Below, piece after piece: positions 1 through 5,496 of a stretch of DNA of 7,814 nt. The DNA is from an uncultured Alphaproteobacteria bacterium. Lineage in GTDB: Bacteria > Pseudomonadota > Alphaproteobacteria > Sphingomonadales > Sphingomonadaceae. The notes beneath the pieces are model-generated. The model was not told the DNA's origin, did not search any database, and worked only from the letters and a program-made list of their open reading frames with translations. The DNA lies in assembly GCA_903939555.1 (NCBI GenBank), contig CAJAHV010000106.1:1-7814 (forward strand). The letters are read 5' to 3'. The position numbers and the translations under genes are program-made. Numbering within the stretch: position 1 is the first letter of the stretch; each line of letters opens with the position of its first letter.

Positions 1-44
1 AATATCAACGGGCATTTCCGGGCGTCACGCTAATCGAATGGGGT

Positions 45-63
45 CTGGGGCCTACGGCCCCAG
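45..63. terminator. Strong hairpin downstream of dgcN, possible terminator
   Basis: CTGGGGCC, a TAC loop and GGCCCCAG form a perfect 8-bp stem with a 3-nt loop. It lies about 57 bp past the dgcN stop on the minus strand. It also lies 12 bp past an in-frame TAA at 31-33 on the plus strand, so it could serve either direction. No T-run follows on either side, so factor-independent termination is uncertain. Together with the flanking GCC-GCC-GGAGGC string it looks like a generic GC-rich intergenic terminator element of the alphaproteobacterial kind. Confidence 0.5.
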
Positions 64-119
64 CCGCCGGAGGCCTCTAACGCGACCGCCGGAGGCCTCT
101 AACGCGACCGCCGGAGGCC
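64..119. repeat. 22-bp tandem repeat, about 2.5 copies, at the 3' end of dgcN
   Basis: Copies begin at 64, 86 and 108. The first two are identical over 22 bp: CCGCCGGAGGCC followed by TCTAACGCGA. The third matches only over its first 12 bases and then runs straight into the dgcN stop codon at 120-122. Read on the minus strand, each full unit contains GCGTTAG followed by AGGCCTCCGGCGG, resembling a gene end plus a post-stop element. This suggests that the post-stop segment was duplicated by slippage. No coding function is supported for 1-119. Confidence 0.8.
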
Positions 120-1124
120 CTACAGTTCGGTCACAGCCGCCACCACCGGCGCCAGGTCCGACCGCAACGGGTCAAAGCAGGGCAGTCCGTACCGGTCTTC
201 ATGCCCGGCGAGCAGCCGTGCCGCGGCGGCATCATCGAGCGCCGAGGTGTTGAGCGCGATGCCGCCGAAGCGCGCGGCGGCATTGGTGCGCCGCGCCAGT
301 GCCAGGTGCAGGTCGATGACCTCGCCGAGCGGCGGGATGGCAAAGCCGGGATATTCGTCGATCTCGAGGCGGTGCGGTTCATGGCACAGCACCATGACAT
401 CGGGCTGCGAGCCATGCAGGAGGCCCAACGACACTGCGGCATAGCCGGGATGCACCAGCGAGCCCTGGCCTTCGATGATGTCCCAATGATCGGGCGCGTT
501 GGCCGGCGACAGGCTTTCGGCCGCTCCGGCGAGGAAATCGGCGACCACCGCATCGATGGCGATGCCGCCGCCGCTGATCATGATACCGGTCTGGCCGGTG
601 GCGCGGAAGGTCGCCTTGTGGCCCGCCGCGACAAAGGCGCGGGTCAGCGCCAGCGCGGTATATTTCTTGCCGAGCGCGCAATCGGTGCCGACGGTGAGCA
701 GCCGCTTGCCGGAGCGTTTTTCGCCCGTTCCCACCGGAAAGCGCCGGTCGGCGTGGCGGACATCATGAAGGTGCCGGCCATGGCGCGCCGCCGCCTGCGC
801 CAGTTCGGGCACGCTGGCCAGCCGCGTGTGCATGCCGCTGACGATATCGAGCCCGGCCTCCAACGCTGCCACCAGCGCCGGCACCCATTCCGGGCGAATC
901 TGGCCGCCCACCGGCGCCACACCGATCAACAGGCTTTGCGCGCCGGCCGCCACCGCCGCGACAGGGTCAAGATCGGGCAGCCCCAGATCGACCGCGCAGC
1001 CCGGCAGCCGCCATTGCCCGGCACAGGCCTCGGGTCGCCAGTCGCGCACCCCCAACCCGGTCTTGGCATCGCGCACCGACACCACCGCGCCGAGGAAGAT
1101 CAAATAGGGCAGGCGAATGTCCAT
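120..1124 (-). CDS. dgcN: D-glutamate N-acetyltransferase, DUF1611 family (DgcN-like)
   Basis: This 334-residue cytoplasmic protein matches the DUF1611 family, whose characterised member DgcN acetylates D-glutamate to N-acetyl-D-glutamate, the first step of a D-Glu catabolic route. Residues 1-130 form the N-terminal domain (LGAVVSVRDAKTGLGVRDW near the start, GMHTRL at 98-102). A P-loop domain follows, with a modified Walker A, VGTDCALGKKYT, at 145-156. Other family signatures are ATGQTGIMISGGGIAIDAV at 175-193, DHWDIIEGQGSLVHPGY at 212-228 and CHEPHRLEID at 247-256. The length is normal for the family. The start is set by a GGAG 8 nt upstream; longer in-frame extensions would run antisense through the regulator gene. 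It is divergent from an RpiR-type regulator, as expected if that regulator controls it. The fold assignment is firm; the exact substrate is inferred from the family and context. Confidence 0.85.
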   Translation of the reverse strand: MDIRLPYLIFLGAVVSVRDAKTGLGVRDWRPEACAGQWRLPGCAVDLGLPDLDPVAAVAAGAQSLLIGVAPVGGQIRPEWVPALVAALEAGLDIVSGMHTRLASVPELAQAAARHGRHLHDVRHADRRFPVGTGEKRSGKRLLTVGTDCALGKKYTALALTRAFVAAGHKATFRATGQTGIMISGGGIAIDAVVADFLAGAAESLSPANAPDHWDIIEGQGSLVHPGYAAVSLGLLHGSQPDVMVLCHEPHRLEIDEYPGFAIPPLGEVIDLHLALARRTNAAARFGGIALNTSALDDAAAARLLAGHEDRYGLPCFDPLRSDLAPVVAAVTEL

Positions 1125-1136
1125 GCGCGGCGCTCC

Positions 1137-1164
1137 GGTGGTGCACTTCCCCCCATGCACCGCC
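1137..1164. promoter_or_regulatory. Inverted repeat in the dgcN/rpiR gap, candidate operator
   Basis: GGTGGTGCA at 1137-1145 faces TGCACCGCC at 1156-1164. These are 9-bp arms with one G/T mismatch, separated by 10 bp, so the half-site centres lie 19 bp apart, about two helical turns. The element fills most of the short divergent gap and abuts the ribosome binding site of dgcN. A dimeric RpiR-family regulator binding here could control both promoters. This is inferred from symmetry and position only. Confidence 0.4.
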
Positions 1165-1184
1165 CATGTTAGCCCTGCAACATG
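1165..1184. promoter_or_regulatory. Second inverted repeat over the regulator start codon
   Basis: CATGTT at 1165-1170 and AACATG at 1179-1184 are perfect 6-bp inverted arms with an 8-bp spacer. The right arm contains the ATG of the regulator gene. It may be an autoregulatory operator or a hairpin that masks the start codon. Arms this short can arise by chance, so confidence is modest. Confidence 0.3.
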
Positions 1185-2024
1185 TCGAACAAGGTCGTCC
1201 AGCAACTGCGCGAACGCTATGACCGGTTCACCGTCGCCGAACGGATGATCGCCGGCTGGCTGCTCGACAATATGGCAAGCATTCCGTTTGAAACCGCCGC
1301 TTCGATCGGCCAGCGCGTTGGCGTTTCGGCGATGACGGTATCGCGTTTCCTGAAATCGCTCGGCTATCCGGGGCTGGCTGCACTGAAGGATGATCTGCGC
1401 GGTGAACTCAGCGATGCGCCCTGGCTGTTGCCGCCCAAGGTCGGTGCCGGCCCCGATTCGCGGCTGAAGGCGGAAACCGCGGCGATTGCCGATGTCTATC
1501 GCCTCGCGCAGACCCCCGAATGGGCGGCAATCGTCGGGCTGCTCGCCACCGCGCCCAATGTCTATGTGGCGGGTTTCCAGAGCGAACGCGGGCTGGCCTC
1601 GGGCTTTGCTCACCAGTTGCTGTATGTGCGCCCGGGCGTGCACAGCCTTGATGACGGCTCGGGGCTTTACGCCGAAGTACTCGAGGCGAGCTCGCGCGAC
1701 GTGTTCGTGCTCATTGATATCCGGCGCTATTCGCGGCATTTCCGCCTGCTCGCCGAACGCGCCGTGGCGGCGGGCGTGCCGGTGGTGGTGGTCACCGACC
1801 CCTATTGCCCCTGGGCGCGCGACCTGACACCGCACATCCTCGCCGCCGAGGTCAGCCTCGGGCATTTCTGGGACATGGATACGGCGCTGGCGTCGCTGCT
1901 CAACCTGCTCGCCGACGATGTGATGCGCCGCATCGGCACGGCGAAGGTCCATGCCCGGCTGGCGCTGCTGTCGGACCGCTACAGCGAGTTCGTCGGTTTC
2001 CAGCAGAAGCTGCCGGGGAAATAG
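1182..2024 (+). CDS. MurR/RpiR-family transcriptional regulator (DgcR-like)
   Basis: This 280-residue regulator has the standard RpiR layout. The N-terminal helical HTH domain (about 1-77) has the recognition segment IGQRVGVSAMTVSRFLKSLGY at 42-62. A sugar-isomerase (SIS) effector domain follows at about 125-250, with NVYVAGFQSERGLASGFAHQ and DVFVLIDIRRYSRHFRLL, then VPVVVVTDPYCPWA. RpiR proteins bind DNA as dimers or tetramers and respond to small ligands through the SIS domain. The start is fixed by an in-frame TAG at 1170-1172, four codons upstream, so 1182 is the first possible ATG. No Shine-Dalgarno sequence precedes it, so the message may be leaderless or weakly translated. Divergence from dgcN with a 57-bp gap suggests it is the local controller of D-glutamate use; in the described pathway DgcR is an activator. 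Ligand and operator are inferred. Confidence 0.88.
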   Translation: MSNKVVQQLRERYDRFTVAERMIAGWLLDNMASIPFETAASIGQRVGVSAMTVSRFLKSLGYPGLAALKDDLRGELSDAPWLLPPKVGAGPDSRLKAETAAIADVYRLAQTPEWAAIVGLLATAPNVYVAGFQSERGLASGFAHQLLYVRPGVHSLDDGSGLYAEVLEASSRDVFVLIDIRRYSRHFRLLAERAVAAGVPVVVVTDPYCPWARDLTPHILAAEVSLGHFWDMDTALASLLNLLADDVMRRIGTAKVHARLALLSDRYSEFVGFQQKLPGK

Positions 2025-2029
2025 CGCCA

Positions 2030-2048
2030 TTCCCTTCCCGCAAGGGGA
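2030..2048 (+). terminator. Hairpin just after the regulator gene, weak terminator candidate
   Basis: CCCTT, a CCCGC loop and AAGGG form a 5-bp stem, extended outward by a T-G wobble and a T-A pair. The stem starts 6 nt past the regulator's stop. Only short A runs follow, with no T-tract. The CCC-GCAAGGGGAAAGG style is common for 3' ends in GC-rich alphaproteobacteria. Confidence 0.4.
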
Positions 2049-2053
2049 AAGGA

Positions 2054-2071
2054 GCCGGGTTTCACCCCGGC
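2054..2071 (+). terminator. Second hairpin after the regulator gene
   Basis: GCCGGG, TTTCAC and CCCGGC form a perfect 6-bp stem with a 6-nt loop, 30 nt past the regulator stop. With the hairpin just upstream it makes a tandem structure that could end transcription from the regulator gene. It lacks a U-rich tail. Confidence 0.4.
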
Positions 2072-2170
2072 CCCAGCCCGTAAACCACACCGCCAGCATC
2101 GTCCAACGGCAGCAGCGGCGGTTGCAGGCCGCACATGCACCCCCATGATGTCGCAGCCACTGGCCTTTCG

Positions 2171-2206
2171 GGCCATAAAAGCGCAATCTTGGTCGTGCTT
2201 TTGGCC
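2171..2206. repeat. Long interrupted inverted repeat upstream of the peroxiredoxin gene
   Basis: GGCC at 2171-2174 and GGCC at 2203-2206 enclose AAAAGCGC (2177-2184) and GTGCTTTT (2195-2202). The inner arms pair over 8 bp with one wobble around a 10-nt loop, and AT at 2175-2176 is bulged. It overlaps a smaller hairpin at 2161-2175 (TGGCC, TTTCG, GGCCA), so the two are mutually exclusive folds. It lies about 100 bp before the peroxiredoxin start and may act as an operator, a leader RNA structure or a terminator. Confidence 0.35.
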
Positions 2207-2228
2207 CATCATTGGCCCGTCACTGGCC
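2201..2228. promoter_or_regulatory. Phased direct repeats (TGGCC every 11 bp) upstream of the peroxiredoxin gene
   Basis: TTGGCCCATCA is followed immediately by TTGGCCCGTCA and then CTGGCCA. TGGCC therefore recurs at 2202, 2213 and 2224, exactly 11 bp apart, placing copies on the same face of the helix. This is a plausible array of activator or repressor half-sites about 80-100 bp ahead of the gene. I could not fit a convincing -35/-10 pair nearby, and the rest of the 2072-2308 interval shows no gene. Confidence 0.35.
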
Positions 2229-2296
2229 ATTTTTACACGACTTACCCCCGATTCATGCCCCCTGACAGCCACGCCACCCCGTTGTATCTGCCTTGC

Positions 2297-2302
2297 AAAG
2301 GA
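2297..2302 (+). promoter_or_regulatory. Ribosome binding site that decides the peroxiredoxin start
   Basis: AAAGGA lies 6 nt before ATG 2309. The more distant in-frame ATG at 2135 would add 58 residues that bury a clear signal peptide, so 2309 is the start. Confidence 0.75.
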
Positions 2303-2308
2303 CCCGAA

Positions 2309-2851
2309 ATGCGCATTTTCCCGCTGATTCCTGCCGCTTTCCTGGCGCTTGGCGTGGGCGCGCCCGCCCTTGCCGCGCTGCCGGTCGGCGCTCCGGCGCC
2401 CGATTTCAGCACGCAAGCCAGCCTTGCCGGCACGCCGATGTCCTTCAGCCTGGCCGCAGCGCTGAAGAAAGGCCCCGTCGTCCTGTACTTTTTCCCCGCC
2501 GCCTACACCACCGGCTGCACCGCCGAGGCGCATGAATTCGCCGAAGCGACCGACAGCTTTACCGCACTTGGCGCCACCGTGGTCGGCGTTTCGGCCGATG
2601 ATATCGCTACGCTCAACCGCTTTTCGGCCGAAGAATGCCGCAACAAATTCGCCGTTGCCGCCGCCAGCGCCAAGGTCATCGCCGATTATGACGTCAAGCT
2701 GATGCCGCTCGTCGCCAAGTCGAACCGCACTTCTTACGTCATCGCCCCCGATGGCACGATCGCCTTTGTGCACAGCAACCTCAGCTACAAGGGCCATGTC
2801 GAGCAGACGCTGGCCGCAGTAAAGGCCTGGCGCGCCGCCCATCCGGGCTGA
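2309..2851 (+). CDS. Exported peroxiredoxin of the AhpC/TSA, BCP/PrxQ-like family
   Basis: This 180-residue thiol peroxidase probably reduces H2O2 or organic peroxides in the periplasm. Residues 1-22 are a signal peptide (hydrophobic core IPAAFLALGVGAPALA, then A-L). The thioredoxin-fold domain follows: GAPAPDF at 27-33, the catalytic motif PAAYTTGC at 63-70 fitting PxxxTxxC with peroxidatic Cys70, VGVSADD at 92-98, and NRTSYVIAPDG at 139-149 with the conserved Arg140. In E. coli BCP the resolving Cys sits five residues after the peroxidatic one; here that position is His75. The only other cysteine is Cys110 in EECRNKF, a candidate alternative resolving residue, as some PrxQ proteins use a later helix. 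If not, it works as a 1-Cys enzyme with an external thiol. It stands alone, convergent with the next gene. No OxyR-type site was recognised. Confidence 0.87.
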   Translation: MRIFPLIPAAFLALGVGAPALAALPVGAPAPDFSTQASLAGTPMSFSLAAALKKGPVVLYFFPAAYTTGCTAEAHEFAEATDSFTALGATVVGVSADDIATLNRFSAEECRNKFAVAAASAKVIADYDVKLMPLVAKSNRTSYVIAPDGTIAFVHSNLSYKGHVEQTLAAVKAWRAAHPG

Positions 2852-2866
2852 ACACGATGCTGTCCA

Positions 2867-2947
2867 GCGCGGTGGCGACACCGCAGGGCTGGCGCGGTGG
2901 CGACACCGCAGGGCGACACCGCCGGCCTAACGCGGGGGCGACACCGC
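2867..2947. repeat. 25-bp repeat cluster between and into convergent genes
   Basis: Two nearly identical adjacent 25-bp units start at 2867 and 2892 (GCGCGGTGGCGACACCGC then AGGG). Two partial units follow. The shared core GCGACACCGC occurs at 2875, 2900, 2913 and 2938, giving spacings of 25, 13 and 25 bp. The last core lies inside the final codons of the minus-strand gene ending at 2927. The array starts 15 bp after the peroxiredoxin stop. It has no spacer diversity, so it is not a CRISPR; it looks like slippage-expanded intergenic sequence. Confidence 0.75.
2869..2909. terminator. Two tandem GCGA-capped hairpins between convergent genes
   Basis: GCGGTG-GCGA-CACCGC occurs at 2869-2884 and again at 2894-2909. 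Each is a perfect 6-bp stem closed by a GNRA-type tetraloop when read as RNA from the plus strand. Placed between two converging genes, the pair may end or protect both transcripts. No T-tract is present. Confidence 0.4.
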
Positions 2948-4414
2948 CGCCGGCAGGTCGCGCCCCCATTTGAGGAAGGCCGCCCTGACATCGGGGCGCG
3001 CCTTGAGCGCCCGCAGACCGGCGCGTTCACGGGCGCCGCGCACCACGGCCCGGTCGGCAATGAGGAAAGGCTGGAGCTCGAACAGCATTTCCAGCCGGGT
3101 ATCGGGGTTATCGAGCCGCGCGATGATAGCCTTTGCCGCTGCATCCGTGCGGCCAAGACAGACCATCGCCGCGAGATAGGCATCGTCATTGTCCCCCGGC
3201 CTGGCCAGCAGCGGCGCCGCTGCTGCCAACGCTTCGGCGGGTTTGCCCTGTTGTTGCAGCACACAACTGCGCACCTGCGCGAGGTAGAGTTTGACATAAT
3301 CATTGCGGCCACCCGGCCCGGCCTCGGCCGCTGCCACCGCCGCCAGCGCCGCTTCGGGGCGATCGACGCTTTCGGCGAACAGCGCGGCGTTGAGCATTGT
3401 CGCCACCACGGCGCTGCGGCCATTGACCGGCGTCGCGATGAGCGCGGCATAACGCGCCAGCGCCGCATCGATCTGGCCCAGATCCCCCAACAGCGCGGCG
3501 TGGAGATTGACCAGCCACACCTCGCGCTCAGTCAACGCCGCCAGCGCCGCCGGGGTCGTGGCGACATCGAGCAACGCCGCTGCCTCGGCCTCACGCGAGG
3601 CGATGTTGAGCGCTTCGGCATAGCCGAGCCGCGCGACCAGCGAAGCGGGTGCCGCTTCGAAGCGCGCCTTGGCCGCGGCAATGGCGGCGGCATCGGCGAT
3701 ATCGGCCCCCGGCCCCAACCGTTTTTCCACCTGCGGCCAGAGCGGCGCAAAGCGCCGGTCGATACCGAGGCGCGCCAACACCACCGGGCTGAGCACCACA
3801 TCGAACACCGGCCGCGCATCATCGAGCCGGTCCCGCTTCACCAAGGCCATGATGAGGCGCAGGCGCAGCCGGTCAATATCTTCCAGCGTGGCATCAACGG
3901 GCTGCCAATTGGCGGCATTGAGCGCGTAATCCAGCTCGTAACTGCGGTTCGCGTCGTTGCGGATGGCGCCCATCACATCGGTGATCACCTCGGTGGGCAA
4001 CTGTTTGAGCTGATCAGGGCTGCTCGCGGCGATCAACTGGATGGTATCGGCGGCACCCGCGGCATCGCCGTCAAAGGCGCGCAGCAGGAACAATTGCCGT
4101 AACAGCAGCAGCGAGGGATCGGGATTGCTCGCCACCCCGGCCTCGATCGCCTTGTGCGCTTCGGGAATGCGGTTGAGCCGGGCCAGCGCAAAACTGCGCA
4201 ACGCCTCGATCTGGCCGCGCTCCAGCGGCAATTCTGTCGCCAGCAACATGGTATCGAGCGTGTTGAGTGCTTCATTGACGCGGTTGTCATCAAGCAACGC
4301 GGCGGCCGCAGCGATCTGTTTCCCGAAGCCGGGAGCGGTGAAGGTCAGCGTGGCGGGGGCCGCCGCAACCAGCAGCAACGCCGCCAGCGGCGCGAAAAGC
4401 CGGTTGCGCTTCAT
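2927..4414 (-). CDS. Exported helical-repeat (TPR-like) protein, function unknown
   Basis: I do not recognise a named family for this 495-residue protein. It begins with a signal peptide (MKRNR, then the hydrophobic FAPLAALLLVAAAPA, cleavage near residue 20-22) and is otherwise soluble, so it is probably periplasmic or lipid-free outer-envelope. The body is almost all Ala/Leu/Arg-rich helix pairs with TPR-like spacing, for example RVNEALNTLDTMLL (45-58), NRIPEAHKAIEAGVASNPDP (81-100), GQIDAALARYAALIATP (313-329), DRPEAALAAVAAAEAGP (351-367) and GKPAEALAAAAPLLARP (390-406). Such solenoids usually scaffold protein contacts. The stretch IDRRFAPLWPQVEKRLG at 218-234 and the C-terminal RPDVRAAFLKWGRDLP (473-488) could seed a profile search. 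The start has AGGA 7 nt upstream. The gene is divergent from the isomerase-like gene across an 88-bp gap, and its last codons overlap the 25-bp repeat cluster. Confidence 0.8.
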   Translation of the reverse strand: MKRNRLFAPLAALLLVAAAPATLTFTAPGFGKQIAAAAALLDDNRVNEALNTLDTMLLATELPLERGQIEALRSFALARLNRIPEAHKAIEAGVASNPDPSLLLLRQLFLLRAFDGDAAGAADTIQLIAASSPDQLKQLPTEVITDVMGAIRNDANRSYELDYALNAANWQPVDATLEDIDRLRLRLIMALVKRDRLDDARPVFDVVLSPVVLARLGIDRRFAPLWPQVEKRLGPGADIADAAAIAAAKARFEAAPASLVARLGYAEALNIASREAEAAALLDVATTPAALAALTEREVWLVNLHAALLGDLGQIDAALARYAALIATPVNGRSAVVATMLNAALFAESVDRPEAALAAVAAAEAGPGGRNDYVKLYLAQVRSCVLQQQGKPAEALAAAAPLLARPGDNDDAYLAAMVCLGRTDAAAKAIIARLDNPDTRLEMLFELQPFLIADRAVVRGARERAGLRALKARPDVRAAFLKWGRDLPAAVSPPR

Positions 4415-4502
4415 GCAAATGTCCTGATTATCATATTACCACCGTAACGAGATGGTGCGACTCCACAATGGCCACAAGGCCAAGGCCCGGCGGAAGGCAA
4501 GA
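4415..4502. promoter_or_regulatory. Divergent promoter region with an AT-rich core
   Basis: This 88-bp gap lies between two divergent starts and contains an AT-rich patch at 4426-4440 in otherwise GC-rich DNA (TAATATGATAAT read on the minus strand). That suits -10 elements in either direction. For the plus strand, TTGCGC at 4404 with a 17-bp spacer to ATTATC at 4427 is a weak candidate. No good -35 was found for the minus strand. A small GGCC-ACAA-GGCC hairpin sits at 4470-4481. Confidence 0.35.
4492..4497 (+). promoter_or_regulatory. Ribosome binding site that decides the isomerase-like start
   Basis: GGAAGG lies 5 nt before ATG 4503. The earlier in-frame ATG at 4452 has no such site, and its 17 extra residues are a basic, non-conserved stretch. 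Confidence 0.7.
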
Positions 4503-5129
4503 ATGACGCAGCCAGACATGACCAAAAGCGTCGAATTCTTCTTCGATTGTTCCAGCCCCTGGACCTATCTCGGCTTCGAAGCGCTGGTGGAAGCGGCCGC
4601 AGTTGACGGTTTTGGTATCCGCTATCGCCCTTTTCTCGTCGGCGGCGTGTTCAACAGCGTCAACCCGGGGGTCTATGCGATGCGCGAAGCGGCGGCGCAC
4701 CCCAAGACGCTGTATGGCTGGAAGGACATGCAGGACTGGATCCGCCGCTCAGGGCTGGCCATCACCTTTCCCCCGCGCATCTTCCCGATCAATTCGGCAC
4801 GCGCCATGCGCGCCTGTATCATTGCCAGCGATGCCGGCTGTGCCGAGGCCTTTGCGCGGCGGGTGTTCCAGCTTTACTGGGGCGAAGACCGCGACATCAC
4901 CGACCCGGGTGTGCTCGCCGAAGCCTGTGCCGCCGCCGGGCTCGACTCCGCCGCCACGCTCGCCGCCGCCGACAGCCCCGAACTCAAGGCACGGTTGCGC
5001 GCCAATACCGACGAGATCATCGCACGCGGCGGCTTCGGCACCCCGACCTTCTATGTCGGCGGCACCGACATGTATTTCGGCCAGGACCGTATCGGGCTGG
5101 TGCGCGAAGCCATCGCGCGGTTAAAATAG
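4503..5129 (+). CDS. 2-hydroxychromene-2-carboxylate isomerase-like protein (DsbA/GST-kappa fold)
   Basis: This 208-residue cytoplasmic protein belongs to the thioredoxin-like DsbA/GST-kappa superfamily, HCCA-isomerase branch. The N-terminal strand and active loop read VEFFFDCSSPWTYLGFEAL at 10-28; the Ser-Ser-Pro at 17-19 is where family members bind and activate glutathione. The helical insert follows (about 45-145), with FPPRIFPINSARAMR at 89-103. The C-terminal thioredoxin half contains GGFGTPTFYVGG at 176-187, with the cis-Pro181 of the fold, and YFGQDRIGLVREAI at 191-204, a strong family signature. The family name comes from naphthalene degradation, but members are common where no aromatic pathway exists, and no such genes are nearby, so the substrate is unknown. 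Cys16 before SSP marks a subgroup different from the NahD-type. It is followed after 23 bp by a small exported protein gene, probably on the same transcript. Confidence 0.82.
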   Translation: MTQPDMTKSVEFFFDCSSPWTYLGFEALVEAAAVDGFGIRYRPFLVGGVFNSVNPGVYAMREAAAHPKTLYGWKDMQDWIRRSGLAITFPPRIFPINSARAMRACIIASDAGCAEAFARRVFQLYWGEDRDITDPGVLAEACAAAGLDSAATLAAADSPELKARLRANTDEIIARGGFGTPTFYVGGTDMYFGQDRIGLVREAIARLK

Positions 5130-5152
5130 CCCGGTCTGCACAGGAGAATTTC

Positions 5153-5494
5153 ATGCGCCACCCCCGGCTCATCATCCTTGTCGCCGCCGCCGCGCTCGGC
5201 CTGTCGGGCAGCGCCGTGGCGCAAAGCGTCTATGGCAGTGGCGGCACCCCGTGCCAGAACTGGACGATCAACAAGCCCAAGAAGTGGCAGCACCTCGGCG
5301 ATCTCGACTGGTTGATGGGCTATGTCAGCGGCATCAACCGCAGCCGCGGCCCGGGATCCAAGCTGATGGGCCAGGCGACGCTGCGCGATGCCGACACCTA
5401 TGTCAGCCAATTCTGCGCCGCCAACCCGGCGATGCCGATCTTCCAGGCCGCCGACAGCTGGATCGCTGCGCTCGACCAGCAGGGCGCGCGGTAA
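5153..5494 (+). CDS. Small exported two-cysteine protein, function unknown
   Basis: This 113-residue protein has a clear signal peptide (residues 1-23, core LIILVAAAALGLSG, cleavage after AVA). The mature part is about 90 residues with exactly two cysteines, Cys34 (TPCQNW) and Cys88 (SQFCAANP), which probably form one disulfide in the periplasm. The pattern of an early Cys and Trp, then WLMGYVSGIN at 53-62, and later a D..YVSQFCAANP segment followed by an amphipathic helix (AADSWIAALDQQ), resembles small alphaproteobacterial hypothetical proteins. It also loosely recalls the Rap1a/Tai and HdeA-like folds, but I cannot assign it to either. A strong AGGAG lies 6 nt before the ATG. The 23-bp gap suggests co-transcription with the isomerase-like gene, and a strong hairpin follows the stop. 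Confidence 0.78.
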   Translation: MRHPRLIILVAAAALGLSGSAVAQSVYGSGGTPCQNWTINKPKKWQHLGDLDWLMGYVSGINRSRGPGSKLMGQATLRDADTYVSQFCAANPAMPIFQAADSWIAALDQQGAR

Positions 5495-5496
5495 CG

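Noticed and set aside
201..1172. A 323-codon plus-strand open frame opposite dgcN
   Set aside because: It has no recognisable motif or ribosome binding site, and the opposite strand carries DUF1611 signatures throughout.
120..2186. A 688-codon minus-strand open frame starting at 2186
   Set aside because: Only the part from 1124 leftward matches a protein family. The rest is antisense to the RpiR-type regulator gene and is low-complexity Arg/His/Gly-rich, typical of shadow frames in GC-rich DNA.
2135..2308. N-terminal extension of the peroxiredoxin starting at ATG 2135
   Set aside because: It would hide a clean signal peptide, its residues look non-coding, and a good ribosome binding site precedes ATG 2309.
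2025..2308. OxyR-type operator for the peroxiredoxin gene
   Set aside because: I looked for spaced ATAG/CTAT-like half-sites and found none that were convincing.
2867..2947. CRISPR array
   Set aside because: The units are adjacent tandem copies with no unique spacers and only two full copies; no cas genes are in the window.
2897..4102. A 401-codon plus-strand open frame opposite the exported helical protein
   Set aside because: Its composition is Arg/Gln/His-rich without domains, whereas the opposite strand has a signal peptide, ribosome binding site and coherent helical repeats.
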